DNA from: Clostridia bacterium
GTDB lineage: Bacteria > Bacillota > Clostridia > Oscillospirales > CAG-272
DNA: 11,700 nt
Assembly: GCA_017457465.1 (NCBI GenBank)
Contig: JAFTHJ010000140.1
Span: 1-11,700 of the forward strand
Direction of reading: 5' to 3'
Shown here piece by piece: positions 1 to 6,928 of this stretch; position 1 is the first letter of the stretch, and the number at the start of each line of letters is the position of its first letter. Under the pieces are notes generated by a model. The model was given only the letters and a program-made list of their open reading frames with translations. It made no database searches and was not told the origin of the DNA. Position numbers and translations under genes: made by a program.

Positions 1-1315
1 CGGCGATAATTCCGCTGTCGTCGCATATGACGGGGATACGGGGGCGTATTTCCTGCGGTATTTTTCTATCGCACATAAGCTTTTTTATGCTCTTGCCCAT
101 GCCGTTCATTCTTATTTTATCTCCCGCGCGGCGTTCTCTCGCGTATACCGTACCTACTATTTTAGCAGAATCGAGCGACAAGTTCATTGACTTTTTGTAA
201 ATATTTTCGCTCTTTTGTGTATTTCCTATGACAATTTCCGCATTAATTTGTGAAATGGAATTTATTCCATCAACAAGCTGCGCGTAAAACTGCTCCGAGG
301 GGATATTTTTGGGCGGCGGCGGAGCCGTTGTAAAACCTATCTTGCCGCCCTCGATGACCGCTCTTATTCCCGCGGGAAGGTCGAGAGAGGAGTGCGGCAC
401 GGCTTTCTCCGCCAATGCAAGTATAGCCTTGACGTGAACGTATTCGAGCGAGAGACCGCCCGATATTTCGCAGTAGAGCGACATAAGCGCACGAGTGCTT
501 ATTGCCGAGGGAGAGCCGCAGAGCTTTTCTGTCTCGATGAAAAATCCCTCTCTTGTTTCCTCAAGGAACCAACCTGCCATACTTTCAAGGCAGAGCGCGT
601 CGGCGCGCAGACTCTCCGAAAGTCTTGCGGCGGCGTATTCGGCGTTCGGGCAGATAGTCTTCAGCTCGGGGATAACGCGGCTTCTTATGCGATTTCGCGT
701 GTAATCCGTATCTGTGTTCGTGCTGTCTGTGACATATTCAATATTATTCTCGGAACAGTAATTATTTATGTCATTTTTATTTATTTCGAGTATCGGACGG
801 ATTATCATACCGCCCTCGAAATCTCTCGTTCTCGGTATTCCGCAAACGCCCGAAAGTCCGCTTCCTCTTGAAATATTGAAAAGAATAGTTTCAAAATTAT
901 CGTCGGCGTTGTGTGCCACACAGAGCAGAGGAATGTTATGCTTCCGCATTATCTCGGCAAAGAAGCCATATCTTACCTCTCTTGCGGCGGTCTCGACGCT
1001 CTTGCCGCTCTCGGCGGCGAGCTTCGGTACATCTGCCCGAAGCGTGAACAGCTCGATTCCGTAGCTCTCTGCGGTGTCACGGCAGAACTGCTCGTCTCTG
1101 TCCGCCTCGTCTCCTCTGATTCCGTGGTTGACGTGCGCCGCATAAACGGGAGTTCCGTGAATAGCGGCGTAGCGCATTATCATATTGAGCAGCGCTCCCG
1201 AATCGGCTCCGCCCGAAAACGCCACCAGAAGCGGAGTGTCGGCGGACATACCCGACAGGATATGCGGCTCACAAAATCCGCGTGGGAGAGCCTTGTTCGA
1301 CAAATCAAATTTCAT
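1..1315 (-). CDS. tilS: tRNA(Ile)-lysidine synthetase TilS (3' end cut by window edge)
   Basis: TilS uses ATP and lysine to turn C34 of the CAU-anticodon tRNA-Ile into lysidine, so that it reads AUA as isoleucine. I translated the 438 visible codons on the minus strand. The N-type ATP pyrophosphatase loop SGGADS is at residues 34-39, HVNHGIR at 61-67, the SVETAAREVRY segment near 106-116, AHNADD at 134-139, RGSGLSG near 150-156 and the YTRNRIRSRVIP tRNA-contact motif near 205-216. The C-terminal TilS domain is recognisable (RAGDKIRMNG, KSIKKLM, KIP). The family is usually about 450-480 residues, so only some tens of residues should be missing beyond base 1. The ATG has GAAAGG upstream with about 7 nt spacing and lies 20 nt after the dnaB stop, so it is the last visible gene of the leftward operon. 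The family assignment is secure. Confidence 0.95.
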   Translation of the reverse strand, partial: MKFDLSNKALPRGFCEPHILSGMSADTPLLVAFSGGADSGALLNMIMRYAAIHGTPVYAAHVNHGIRGDEADRDEQFCRDTAESYGIELFTLRADVPKLAAESGKSVETAAREVRYGFFAEIMRKHNIPLLCVAHNADDNFETILFNISRGSGLSGVCGIPRTRDFEGGMIIRPILEINKNDINNYCSENNIEYVTDSTNTDTDYTRNRIRSRVIPELKTICPNAEYAAARLSESLRADALCLESMAGWFLEETREGFFIETEKLCGSPSAISTRALMSLYCEISGGLSLEYVHVKAILALAEKAVPHSSLDLPAGIRAVIEGGKIGFTTAPPPPKNIPSEQFYAQLVDGINSISQINAEIVIGNTQKSENIYKKSMNLSLDSAKIVGTVYARERRAGDKIRMNGMGKSIKKLMCDRKIPQEIRPRIPVICDDSGIIA

Positions 1316-1335
1316 AATAAACCTTTCGCAAAGCT

Positions 1336-2667
1336 TTATTGCGCCTCATCACTTGCGAGTGTTCTGAACTTGGTGAAGCGTCCTATCCAGCCCATCTTTA
1401 CGTTTCCTGTTGAGCCGTGACGGTTCTTTGCAACTATGACCTCGGCGATATTGCCCTCGTCCTGATTGCCCTCGGTTTTGTAATACTCGTCTCTGTAGAG
1501 GAAGATTACCGTATCCGCGTCCTGCTCGATAGCTCCCGAGTCACGAAGGTCGGAAAGCATAGGACGCTTATCTGTTCTCGATTCGGGGCCTCGAGAGAGC
1601 TGTGCGCAGCAGATTACGGGGACATTAAGCTCCTTCGCCATAATCTTGAGCGCTCTCGATATGTCCGCGACCTCCTGAACTCTGTTGTCGCTTCGTCTGT
1701 CGCTCTGCATAAGCTGGAGATAGTCGATAACGACGAGTCCGAGGTTGGTGATACGGCGGAGCTTTGCTTTCATTCCCGTGACCGAGATACCCGAGGTGTC
1801 GTCTATAAGTATGTCGCAGCCCGCGAGCTTTGAGGTGGCTGCGGCGATATCGTCCCACTGCTTGGTGTCGAGCTTACCTGTTCGCAGAGCATAGCTGTCG
1901 ACCATAGCCTCGCTCGAGATAACTCGGGATACGAGCTGCTCGGCGGACATTTCGAGTGAGAACAGGCAGACCTTTTTCTTTGTCTGCAGAGCCACGTTGG
2001 TGGCTATATTGAGCGCAAACGATGTCTTTCCCATACCGGGACGCGCTCCTATAAGTATGAGGTCGGAGTCTCCCATTCCCGCAAGGACGTTGTCAAGCCC
2101 GGAAAAGCCTGTTCTGGTTCCCTGTGCCGACTCTCCCTCGGTAGCCATTTTATGCAGATTGCCGTAGACCTCTCCGATAACCTCTCGGATATGGCGGAAG
2201 TTTTTGGTGTCCCGTCCTTGAGCGATATCGAAGATACGGCTCTCGGCGTAATTTATTACCTCATCTGCCGCCCCCTCCTCGCTGTATGCCGTATCGGATA
2301 TCTCCGAGCACACCTCGATAAGCTGACGAAGCAGACTTTTTTGCTTCACTATAGTCGCGTAGTCCTTGATATTAAGAGCGTTCGGGACTGTCTGACAGAG
2401 TGTTTTTATATAATCCTGACCGCCCGACTTGTTATATATACCCTTTGAAACGAGCATATCTATGAGGGTGACGATGTCTATTTCCTTATTTGTGAGGAAA
2501 AGCTCGTGCATAGCCGTGAATATCTGCTCGTGCTCTGTGAGATAAAAGTCGGTAGCCGCAACCGTGTCGGCGATATCGTTAAGCGCGTCGGGGTCGACGA
2601 GTATAGCGCCCAGAAGCGACTGCTCGGCTATTAGCGAGAAGGGCAGCTTTTTTGTGATTTCTTCCAT
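1336..2667 (-). CDS. dnaB: Replicative DNA helicase DnaB (DnaC in Bacillus naming)
   Basis: This is the hexameric 5'-3' helicase that unwinds DNA at the replication fork and recruits primase. The 443 residues match the usual length of about 440-470, with no intein. The N-terminal helical domain covers about residues 8-110, followed by a linker and then a RecA-like domain. That domain carries Walker A GARPGMGKTS (207-216), Walker B VVIDYLQLM (312-320), AQLSRGPESR (355-364) and the LSDLRDSGAIEQDAD segment (371-385). A late NRHGSTG motif (414-420) probably supplies the arginine finger. The start MEEITKKLPFS precedes the normal AEQSLLGAIL motif, and an AAGG box lies about 10 nt upstream of the ATG. 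The gene sits 34 nt after rplI and 20 nt before tilS; the rplI-dnaB pairing is classical in Firmicutes. It looks intact. Confidence 0.97.
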   Translation of the reverse strand: MEEITKKLPFSLIAEQSLLGAILVDPDALNDIADTVAATDFYLTEHEQIFTAMHELFLTNKEIDIVTLIDMLVSKGIYNKSGGQDYIKTLCQTVPNALNIKDYATIVKQKSLLRQLIEVCSEISDTAYSEEGAADEVINYAESRIFDIAQGRDTKNFRHIREVIGEVYGNLHKMATEGESAQGTRTGFSGLDNVLAGMGDSDLILIGARPGMGKTSFALNIATNVALQTKKKVCLFSLEMSAEQLVSRVISSEAMVDSYALRTGKLDTKQWDDIAAATSKLAGCDILIDDTSGISVTGMKAKLRRITNLGLVVIDYLQLMQSDRRSDNRVQEVADISRALKIMAKELNVPVICCAQLSRGPESRTDKRPMLSDLRDSGAIEQDADTVIFLYRDEYYKTEGNQDEGNIAEVIVAKNRHGSTGNVKMGWIGRFTKFRTLASDEAQ

Positions 2668-2701
2668 TTTATTTCTACCTTTTTTTATATTTTAAAGGGA
2701 A

Positions 2702-3136
2702 TTACTGCTTACTTGTGACCTCTACGGTTATCTTTCCGACGACTCCCGTAAAGAGGTGAGCGTCAACCTCAACTCTTCCGAAGGATTTTATCGGAGAGGT
2801 GAGACTTATCTTTTTCTTGTCGATATTGATTCCGTAATTTTTCGCCAGTGCCTCGGAGATATCCTTCGAGGTGACCGAGCCGTAAAGCTTCTTGTCGGGG
2901 CCTGCCGCGTATTCAAAGACGACTACGATATTCTCAAGCTTCTTTGAGATATCGAGCGCGTTCTGCTTCTCAACATCTATCTTATGCTGCTTCGAAGCTT
3001 CCTTGTTCTTCATTTCGTTGATTGCCTTTGAGTCTGCGGGTATTGCCAATTTTTTGGGGAAGAGGAAGTTTCTCGCGTATCCGTCGGATACCTCTACCAT
3101 CTGGTCCTTCTTGCCCTGTCCTTTGACGTCTGCCAT
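2702..3136 (-). CDS. rplI: Ribosomal protein L9, with an apparent 5' frameshift
   Basis: L9 is an elongated 50S protein that binds 23S rRNA near the L1 stalk and helps keep the reading frame. The open frame from ATG at 3136 gives 144 residues: the N-domain with ADVKGQGKK (2-10) and VSDGYARNFLFPKKLAI (16-32), a Lys/Glu-rich connecting helix (about 40-70), and the C-domain with LYGSVTSKDI. L9 normally starts with Met-Lys-Val-Ile/Leu about five residues earlier. Those codons are present at 3150-3139 behind a strong GGAGG, but TAA (3138-3136) follows at once. One extra T in the TTT run would give a normal 149-residue protein beginning MKVILMADVKG. As written, the main frame starts at an ATG overlapping that stop (TAATG) and lacks beta-strand 1. 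The family is certain; whether the shortened form is real is not. Confidence 0.9.
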   Translation of the reverse strand: MADVKGQGKKDQMVEVSDGYARNFLFPKKLAIPADSKAINEMKNKEASKQHKIDVEKQNALDISKKLENIVVVFEYAAGPDKKLYGSVTSKDISEALAKNYGINIDKKKISLTSPIKSFGRVEVDAHLFTGVVGKITVEVTSKQ

Positions 3137-3164
3137 TAAATAACTTTCATTATATTGTACCTCC
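3136..3164 (-). promoter_or_regulatory. rplI ribosome binding site and four-codon stub with TAATG stop/start
   Basis: Reading the minus strand, GGAGG (3164-3160) is followed after 9 nt by ATG AAA GTT ATT TAA (3150-3136). The next ATG (3136-3134) overlaps the stop by one base. The strong ribosome binding site clearly serves the first ATG; the second ATG is 23 nt from it and has no box of its own. The stub encodes the normal first four residues of L9. It is therefore the true gene start interrupted by a one-base loss, not an unrelated leader peptide. If the base loss is real, L9 could be made only by reinitiation or frameshifting here. Confidence 0.85.
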
Positions 3165-3184
3165 GTTGAGTGATTTGCGTGATT

Positions 3185-5293
3185 TTATTCTTTTTGCGCG
3201 GCTGGTGCCTTCTTGCCGTTCTGCGAGAGTTGCTCAAAATGCTTGTCGATAGCTCCGAGCAACAGCTCTTTTGCCTCCTCAAGGCTTCTGTCTGCGACTG
3301 CCGCACCTGCCACATCGAAGTGTCCGCCTCCGCCTATCTTTTCAAGAATGAGCTGGACGTTTATCTTTCCGTTTGAACGTGCCGAGACGTGAATGACGTC
3401 TCCCACTCTCACGAGCGCGAACGCGGCATTGACCTGCTTTACCGTGAGCAGCTTATCCGCTGCCTTTGCGGCGGCAACACGGTCGTGGGGTGAGCCTGTG
3501 CCCTCGCTTGTGGTTATAGCCAATTCTCCGCGGTATATTTCCACACCCGCGCCGAAGAGCGCCTCGGAGCGATAGTCGTCAAACGCTTCCTCAAAGAAGG
3601 TACGCGCCACCTCGACGTTAGCTCCAGCGCCTCTCAAATAGAGAGCGGCGGAGAAGGTTCTCGTTCCAACAGTTCTCGTGAAGTTCTTGGTGTCGACCAT
3701 AATTCCCGAAAGCAGGACGGTCGCCTCTTCCTTTTTGAGCGTTCCCGCGGGGAAGCTCTGCTCAAGTATTTCCGAAACAAGTTCGCTGGCGGAGGACGCC
3801 GAGGGGTCTATATAAGCCAGAACGGGCTCGTTCTTGAATTCTTCTTTCTTTATATGGTGGTCGATAACCACGGTTCTCAAAGCGTTGTGAGCAAGTTCGG
3901 GCGACTCGAGAATAGAGAAGTTATTAGCGTCTACGATAACTACCAGAGTGCCGTAGGAATACTTATCCATTCCGTCAACTCCGTCGACGAAAATATTTCT
4001 GTATTCCTCAAGCTCGACGAGCTTTTCGGTGCAGGAGAGGAAGCTCGGGCTCTGCGTGTCGGTGACTATCTTGACATCAACTCCGACATACATTGCCAGT
4101 GCCGCTATACCCACACAGGCTCCGAGCGAGTCGAAGTCGGGGTTGCTGTGTCCCATTACGAGGACGTTTGTGGCGTTCGAGATTTCGGAGCAGAGCTTGT
4201 TCGCGATAATTCTCGAGTGAACGCGCGTACGCTTTTGCTGACTCTTCGTGAGTCCTCCGAAGTAATTCACGCCCTTTTCGTTTTTGACTACGACCTGGTC
4301 GCCTCCGCGCTGGAGCGCGAGGTCGAGGGAGGAGAGAGCATCGTGCTCTCTCTCGGCAAGGGTAGAGCCTGTTATGGCGATACCCATAGATACCGTTACG
4401 GGAATACTGTCGTCGCCTATTCGAACCTGACGAACCGCGTCGAGTATCTCAAACTTATTTTTGATACAAGCCGCAAGGTGCTTACGGTCGAATATCATCA
4501 TATATTTATCTCTGTCGTATTCGCGGAGTACGCCGTCCATATTTTCGGCGAAATCCTTGAGTATATTCTGAACCTGATTTGCCTCGGCTCTGTAGCTTCC
4601 CTTGACATACTGGGCTATCTCCTCGAGATTGTCGATTACGATATAAGCCACGGCGGGGGTTTCGGCAAAGTGAATATCGGTTATCTCTGTCAGCTTCGTT
4701 ACGTCGTCGAAAACGAGCATATAATATGTGTGACCGTTCGACCTGACGGGGTGGCAGGATACGTCGTATTTATTCTTTCCTATGCTTACGGTGAGTGTCT
4801 TGCTCTCTGACTTTGCGCTCTCCTCATCCGACTCATCGGTCTGTGTCTGCTCGGGGGGATTCTCGACATCAACTATCAGCTTCTGATAATTGATATCGCA
4901 AAGAGAGGAGATGTTGAGGTTGAAATAGGTGTCCTTGTTTCCTGTTATGTCTTTCATAGCGGAGTTGACAGTGACCACCGTTCCGTTATTTGTGATTACG
5001 GCATAGGGCAGGTCGACCGAATCGCGGAAGGCGGCTATAACTCCGCTGTTCTGCTCCTCGGCGGCACGGCTCTCCGCCTTGTATATTGCCATACGTCTGC
5101 GGCTGAAGAAGAATATTACGCCTACTATCACGATATACAGAGATATCAGGAGCAGACCGCTGGTGGTCGACTTGATTTCGGTGTAGGTGCCGAGGACGGT
5201 ATGATTCGCCAAAAAAATTATTCCCAGAATTATATAGAGTCTTGAGGGAAGCTCTTCCAAGCGATTCAGAAAATCAAATTTTTTGTTTGACAT
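3185..5293 (-). CDS. gdpP: Cyclic-di-AMP phosphodiesterase GdpP (YybT family)
   Basis: GdpP hydrolyses the second messenger c-di-AMP to pApA, which affects potassium and osmotic balance, cell-wall stress and beta-lactam tolerance. The 702 residues show the full GdpP layout. Two membrane helices lie at about 19-37 and 46-63. A PAS-like region spans about 85-200 and a degenerate GGDEF domain about 205-345 (SMGIAITG at 302-309 with no GGDEF active-site motif). The DHH domain has HSNPDFDSLG (382-391), VIVDAN (452-457) and IDHH (477-480). The DHHA1 domain has GGGGHFDVAGA (654-664). Metal-binding residues of the DHH core appear intact, so the enzyme should be active. A Glu/Ser/Thr-rich stretch (about 145-166) interrupts the PAS region. 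The start ATG has AAAGG about 12 nt upstream. The gene lies 40 nt after the yybS-like gene and 34 nt before the rplI stub. Confidence 0.96.
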   Translation of the reverse strand: MSNKKFDFLNRLEELPSRLYIILGIIFLANHTVLGTYTEIKSTTSGLLLISLYIVIVGVIFFFSRRRMAIYKAESRAAEEQNSGVIAAFRDSVDLPYAVITNNGTVVTVNSAMKDITGNKDTYFNLNISSLCDINYQKLIVDVENPPEQTQTDESDEESAKSESKTLTVSIGKNKYDVSCHPVRSNGHTYYMLVFDDVTKLTEITDIHFAETPAVAYIVIDNLEEIAQYVKGSYRAEANQVQNILKDFAENMDGVLREYDRDKYMMIFDRKHLAACIKNKFEILDAVRQVRIGDDSIPVTVSMGIAITGSTLAEREHDALSSLDLALQRGGDQVVVKNEKGVNYFGGLTKSQQKRTRVHSRIIANKLCSEISNATNVLVMGHSNPDFDSLGACVGIAALAMYVGVDVKIVTDTQSPSFLSCTEKLVELEEYRNIFVDGVDGMDKYSYGTLVVIVDANNFSILESPELAHNALRTVVIDHHIKKEEFKNEPVLAYIDPSASSASELVSEILEQSFPAGTLKKEEATVLLSGIMVDTKNFTRTVGTRTFSAALYLRGAGANVEVARTFFEEAFDDYRSEALFGAGVEIYRGELAITTSEGTGSPHDRVAAAKAADKLLTVKQVNAAFALVRVGDVIHVSARSNGKINVQLILEKIGGGGHFDVAGAAVADRSLEEAKELLLGAIDKHFEQLSQNGKKAPAAQKE

Positions 5294-5333
5294 AGTTAAT
5301 TCATGCCTTTCTGAAAAATTTTAACGGTCTTTA

Positions 5334-6551
5334 TCAGGGCTTTTTGTTCTTTTTCTCGGTTATTATTCGGGTTATATTGTTGAGAATTATTACCGTCGCA
5401 CCCGCGATTGACGCGAGTGTGAGCATTATCGAGGGGAGATAGAAGATAAGGAATATTACCAAAAAGTATATCAGGACGCCGCCGCACGAGCCTTTTTTGC
5501 CAAAGGTGAATCGGCGGAGAGTGAGAAGCGCGGTCAGCACAAGTCCGGGCATAAGAATGAGCGAGATATTCTCGGCGGTCGCCGACCAGACCGAGGTACC
5601 GTCACGCGAAAGGAGCAAGGAGGCGAAGAACGCCACAAGAAATACTATTCCCGAGACGAGGCTCATATCGAAGAGCGTCATGTTTTTTATCTTTTCCTTG
5701 TCTGTCTCTCCGTGGATAAATATGTTTATCATCATAGACTGGAGGAAAAACGCCAGAATGTTTGATATTATCACGATGATAGCGGGGAGAAGATTGAAGG
5801 TCGCGTTCACTGCCGCCGTCGACAGAGTAGTCGCGTCGGTCATGCTCAACTCGCCTATCTCGTTGTATACCGAGTATATCATCTGCGAGAGAATGTTTGT
5901 GATGTATCCCCTCGCCGAGTCGGCAACCTGACCGATAACAGAGAAATCCGTTCCGTATCTTGAAACAAAGATTGCCGCAGCCGCAGCCGCGATACTTAAA
6001 ACGATACCCGCGGAGGTCTTGCAGATAACACTTAATCTGTCCTGCCCACGCCCGAACGAGTATGCCAGAAGAATGGCGGCGGGGAGATGGAAAAGAACGA
6101 CCGCCGAGAGAAGAAAGCTCCCGAGCAGAGCCGATGCCGCAAGGTATGAAACGATGGCGGGAAGAAGCGACGCGAGTCTGAATACTGTCCTTTTCTGCGT
6201 TATAAGCAGATAGGCGAGAATCAGAGAGGAGCCTACGAAGGAGGCGAGTATGCCTCCGAGCAGCATTCCGAGAAATACGAAGCAGAGAACTGCCGTCAGT
6301 GCAAAGGATATCGCGGAACGCGGTATCTTTGAGAGCCTTGAGAAGGCAAAGACACATACTATAGCGGAAGCTATTGAGAGTCCCTGAAGGACAAACAGCG
6401 GTATATCTAAAAACAGAACCGCGGGCAGATAAAGCAGCAGGAGTATATAAGAGATACAGAGCAGGGGAAGCTTATATTTCTCCGATATTTTTGGCTTTTT
6501 GCCCGAAGCGCCGAGCGTATCGTCGGCGTGTATTTTTTCTTCGGTGTTCAC
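5334..6551 (-). CDS. Polytopic membrane protein, YybS/DUF2232-like
   Basis: The protein has 405 residues from a GTG start. A polar N-terminus of about 27 residues is followed by some ten hydrophobic segments (roughly 28-47, 50-70, 80-103, 105-117, 128-160, 181-196, 255-272, 299-315, 329-345 and 358-392), and the tail is Lys-rich (EKKNKKP). No catalytic motif is visible. I call it YybS-like because a DUF2232 membrane protein precedes gdpP-rplI-dnaB in Bacillus and many Clostridia; this rests on position and topology more than on residues. The GTG at 6551 follows AAAGAGG with 5 nt spacing. An upstream in-frame ATG at 6641 is rejected because it lies inside the promoter spacer. The function is unknown. 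Its place as first gene of the operon, directly before the membrane-bound GdpP, hints at a shared membrane role, which is inference. Confidence 0.8.
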   Translation of the reverse strand: MNTEEKIHADDTLGASGKKPKISEKYKLPLLCISYILLLLYLPAVLFLDIPLFVLQGLSIASAIVCVFAFSRLSKIPRSAISFALTAVLCFVFLGMLLGGILASFVGSSLILAYLLITQKRTVFRLASLLPAIVSYLAASALLGSFLLSAVVLFHLPAAILLAYSFGRGQDRLSVICKTSAGIVLSIAAAAAAIFVSRYGTDFSVIGQVADSARGYITNILSQMIYSVYNEIGELSMTDATTLSTAAVNATFNLLPAIIVIISNILAFFLQSMMINIFIHGETDKEKIKNMTLFDMSLVSGIVFLVAFFASLLLSRDGTSVWSATAENISLILMPGLVLTALLTLRRFTFGKKGSCGGVLIYFLVIFLIFYLPSIMLTLASIAGATVIILNNITRIITEKKNKKP

Positions 6552-6598
6552 TTTTACCTCTTTCGCGCAGGAGCAATGTCCTACACATTTTTTTGGAC

Positions 6599-6621
6599 GG
6601 TAACGCCTAAAGACAGTTACC
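6599..6621 (-). promoter_or_regulatory. Small hairpin at the 5' end of the leftward mRNA
   Basis: On the minus strand GGTAAC (6621-6616) and GTTACC (6604-6599) are perfect inverted repeats around an 11-nt loop. With transcription predicted to start near 6625, this 6-bp stem would sit at the extreme 5' end of the yybS-gdpP-rplI-dnaB-tilS message. That could stabilise the transcript. It has no U-run and is no terminator. The stem is weak, so it may be chance. Confidence 0.3.
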
Positions 6622-6631
6622 CTATTATAAC

Positions 6632-6660
6632 AGTATACCATAAATATGTGAATTTGTAAA
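6632..6660 (-). promoter_or_regulatory. Sigma-70-type promoter of the yybS-gdpP-rplI-dnaB-tilS operon
   Basis: On the minus strand the -35 box is TTTACA (6660-6655), the spacer is 17 nt and the -10 box is TATACT (6637-6632). Transcription would start near 6625. This leaves a leader of about 74 nt before the GTG of the yybS-like gene. The spacing is ideal and each box differs from consensus at one position. A second TATAAT-like string lies just downstream (6630-6625) but has no matching -35 at proper spacing. Confidence 0.75.
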
Positions 6661-6755
6661 CAGAAATTATCAAGGAATTGTTAATATTTGAGAAATTATC
6701 TTCTGTTTTGCGCGGTATTTGGCGAAAAAAATTGCCAATAGGTGTGAATTTTAAT
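6661..6755. other. AT-rich divergent intergenic segment with one imperfect inverted repeat
   Basis: This stretch between the two divergent promoters contains no credible gene. The only structure I can point to is an imperfect inverted repeat: left arm 6716-6723 (TATTTGGC) and right arm 6734-6740 (GCCAATA), around a ten-base A-rich loop, with one bulged T. It could be an operator for one or both divergent operons, or chance in AT-rich DNA. Confidence 0.35.
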
Positions 6756-6790
6756 AAAATAAGGAAAAAATATTGAAAATATTAAAAAAA
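6756..6790 (+). promoter_or_regulatory. Four A-tracts phased at 10 bp upstream of the rimP promoter
   Basis: A-runs lie at 6756-6759, 6765-6770, 6776-6779 and 6784-6790. Their centres are about 10 bp apart and the last ends 3 bp before the -35 box. A-tracts in helical phase bend DNA, and AT-rich DNA at this position can act as an UP element for the alpha subunit of RNA polymerase. A strong, bent promoter upstream region is the likely role; this is inferred from spacing alone. Confidence 0.5.
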
Positions 6791-6793
6791 CTA

Positions 6794-6822
6794 TTGCAAT
6801 TCGGAAAAATCTGTGTTATACT
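6794..6822 (+). promoter_or_regulatory. Sigma-70-type promoter of the rimP-nusA-infB operon
   Basis: The -35 box is TTGCAA (6794-6799), the spacer is 17 nt and the -10 box is TATACT (6817-6822). Transcription would start near 6829, giving a leader of about 100 nt before rimP. Spacing is ideal, A-tracts lie upstream, and no competing promoter is seen before rimP. Confidence 0.8.
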
Positions 6823-6830
6823 ATACACAG
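6811..6830. promoter_or_regulatory. Perfect dyad CTGTGT-N8-ACACAG centred on the rimP -10 box
   Basis: Six-base arms at 6811-6816 and 6825-6830 are exact inverted repeats around eight bases that include the whole -10 hexamer. This is the geometry of a repressor operator that would block polymerase binding. No regulator gene is in the window, and a six-base dyad in AT-rich DNA can occur by chance, so confidence is low. Confidence 0.35.
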
Positions 6831-6840
6831 TATGATGATG

Positions 6841-6866
6841 AGAGTGGGTTTGAGAGAACCCACTCT
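6841..6866 (+). promoter_or_regulatory. Perfect 10-bp hairpin in the rimP leader
   Basis: AGAGTGGGTT (6841-6850) pairs without mismatch with AACCCACTCT (6857-6866) around a 6-nt TGAGAG loop. It begins about 12 nt after the predicted transcription start. Only two T's follow before TTAATTGTTG, so it is a poor intrinsic terminator. From memory, similar GAGTGGG...CCCACTC hairpins occur ahead of rimP in other Firmicutes, which would make it a conserved leader element. It may act as an mRNA stabiliser, an attenuator tuned by NusA, or a protein-binding site. A further 5-bp hairpin (6889-6901, CGCGC/GCGCG) follows. Confidence 0.65.
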
Positions 6867-6928
6867 TAATTGTTGAAGAGAGCTTTTTCGCGCGGAGCGC
6901 GGAGTTTCTCGGAAAGGTTGGTAACAAA

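Noticed and set aside
1336..1833. Plus-strand open frames (for example 1417-1833) opposite dnaB
   Set aside because: These are shadows of the dnaB reading frame, with no ribosome binding site or family resemblance.
3854..4810. 318-codon plus-strand open frame opposite gdpP
   Set aside because: It lies wholly antisense to a gene with clear DHH/DHHA1 motifs, has no recognisable domain and no credible promoter or operon context. Codon bias of the real gene leaves the opposite strand open.
6599..6621. Inverted repeat as an intrinsic terminator for either operon
   Set aside because: The stem is only 6 bp with an 11-nt loop and no following U-run, and it sits at the start of the leftward transcript rather than at a gene end.
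6552..6641. Longer start (ATG at 6641) for the yybS-like gene
   Set aside because: That ATG lies between the -35 and -10 boxes of the predicted promoter, upstream of the expected transcript start. The GTG at 6551 has a good AAAGAGG at proper spacing.
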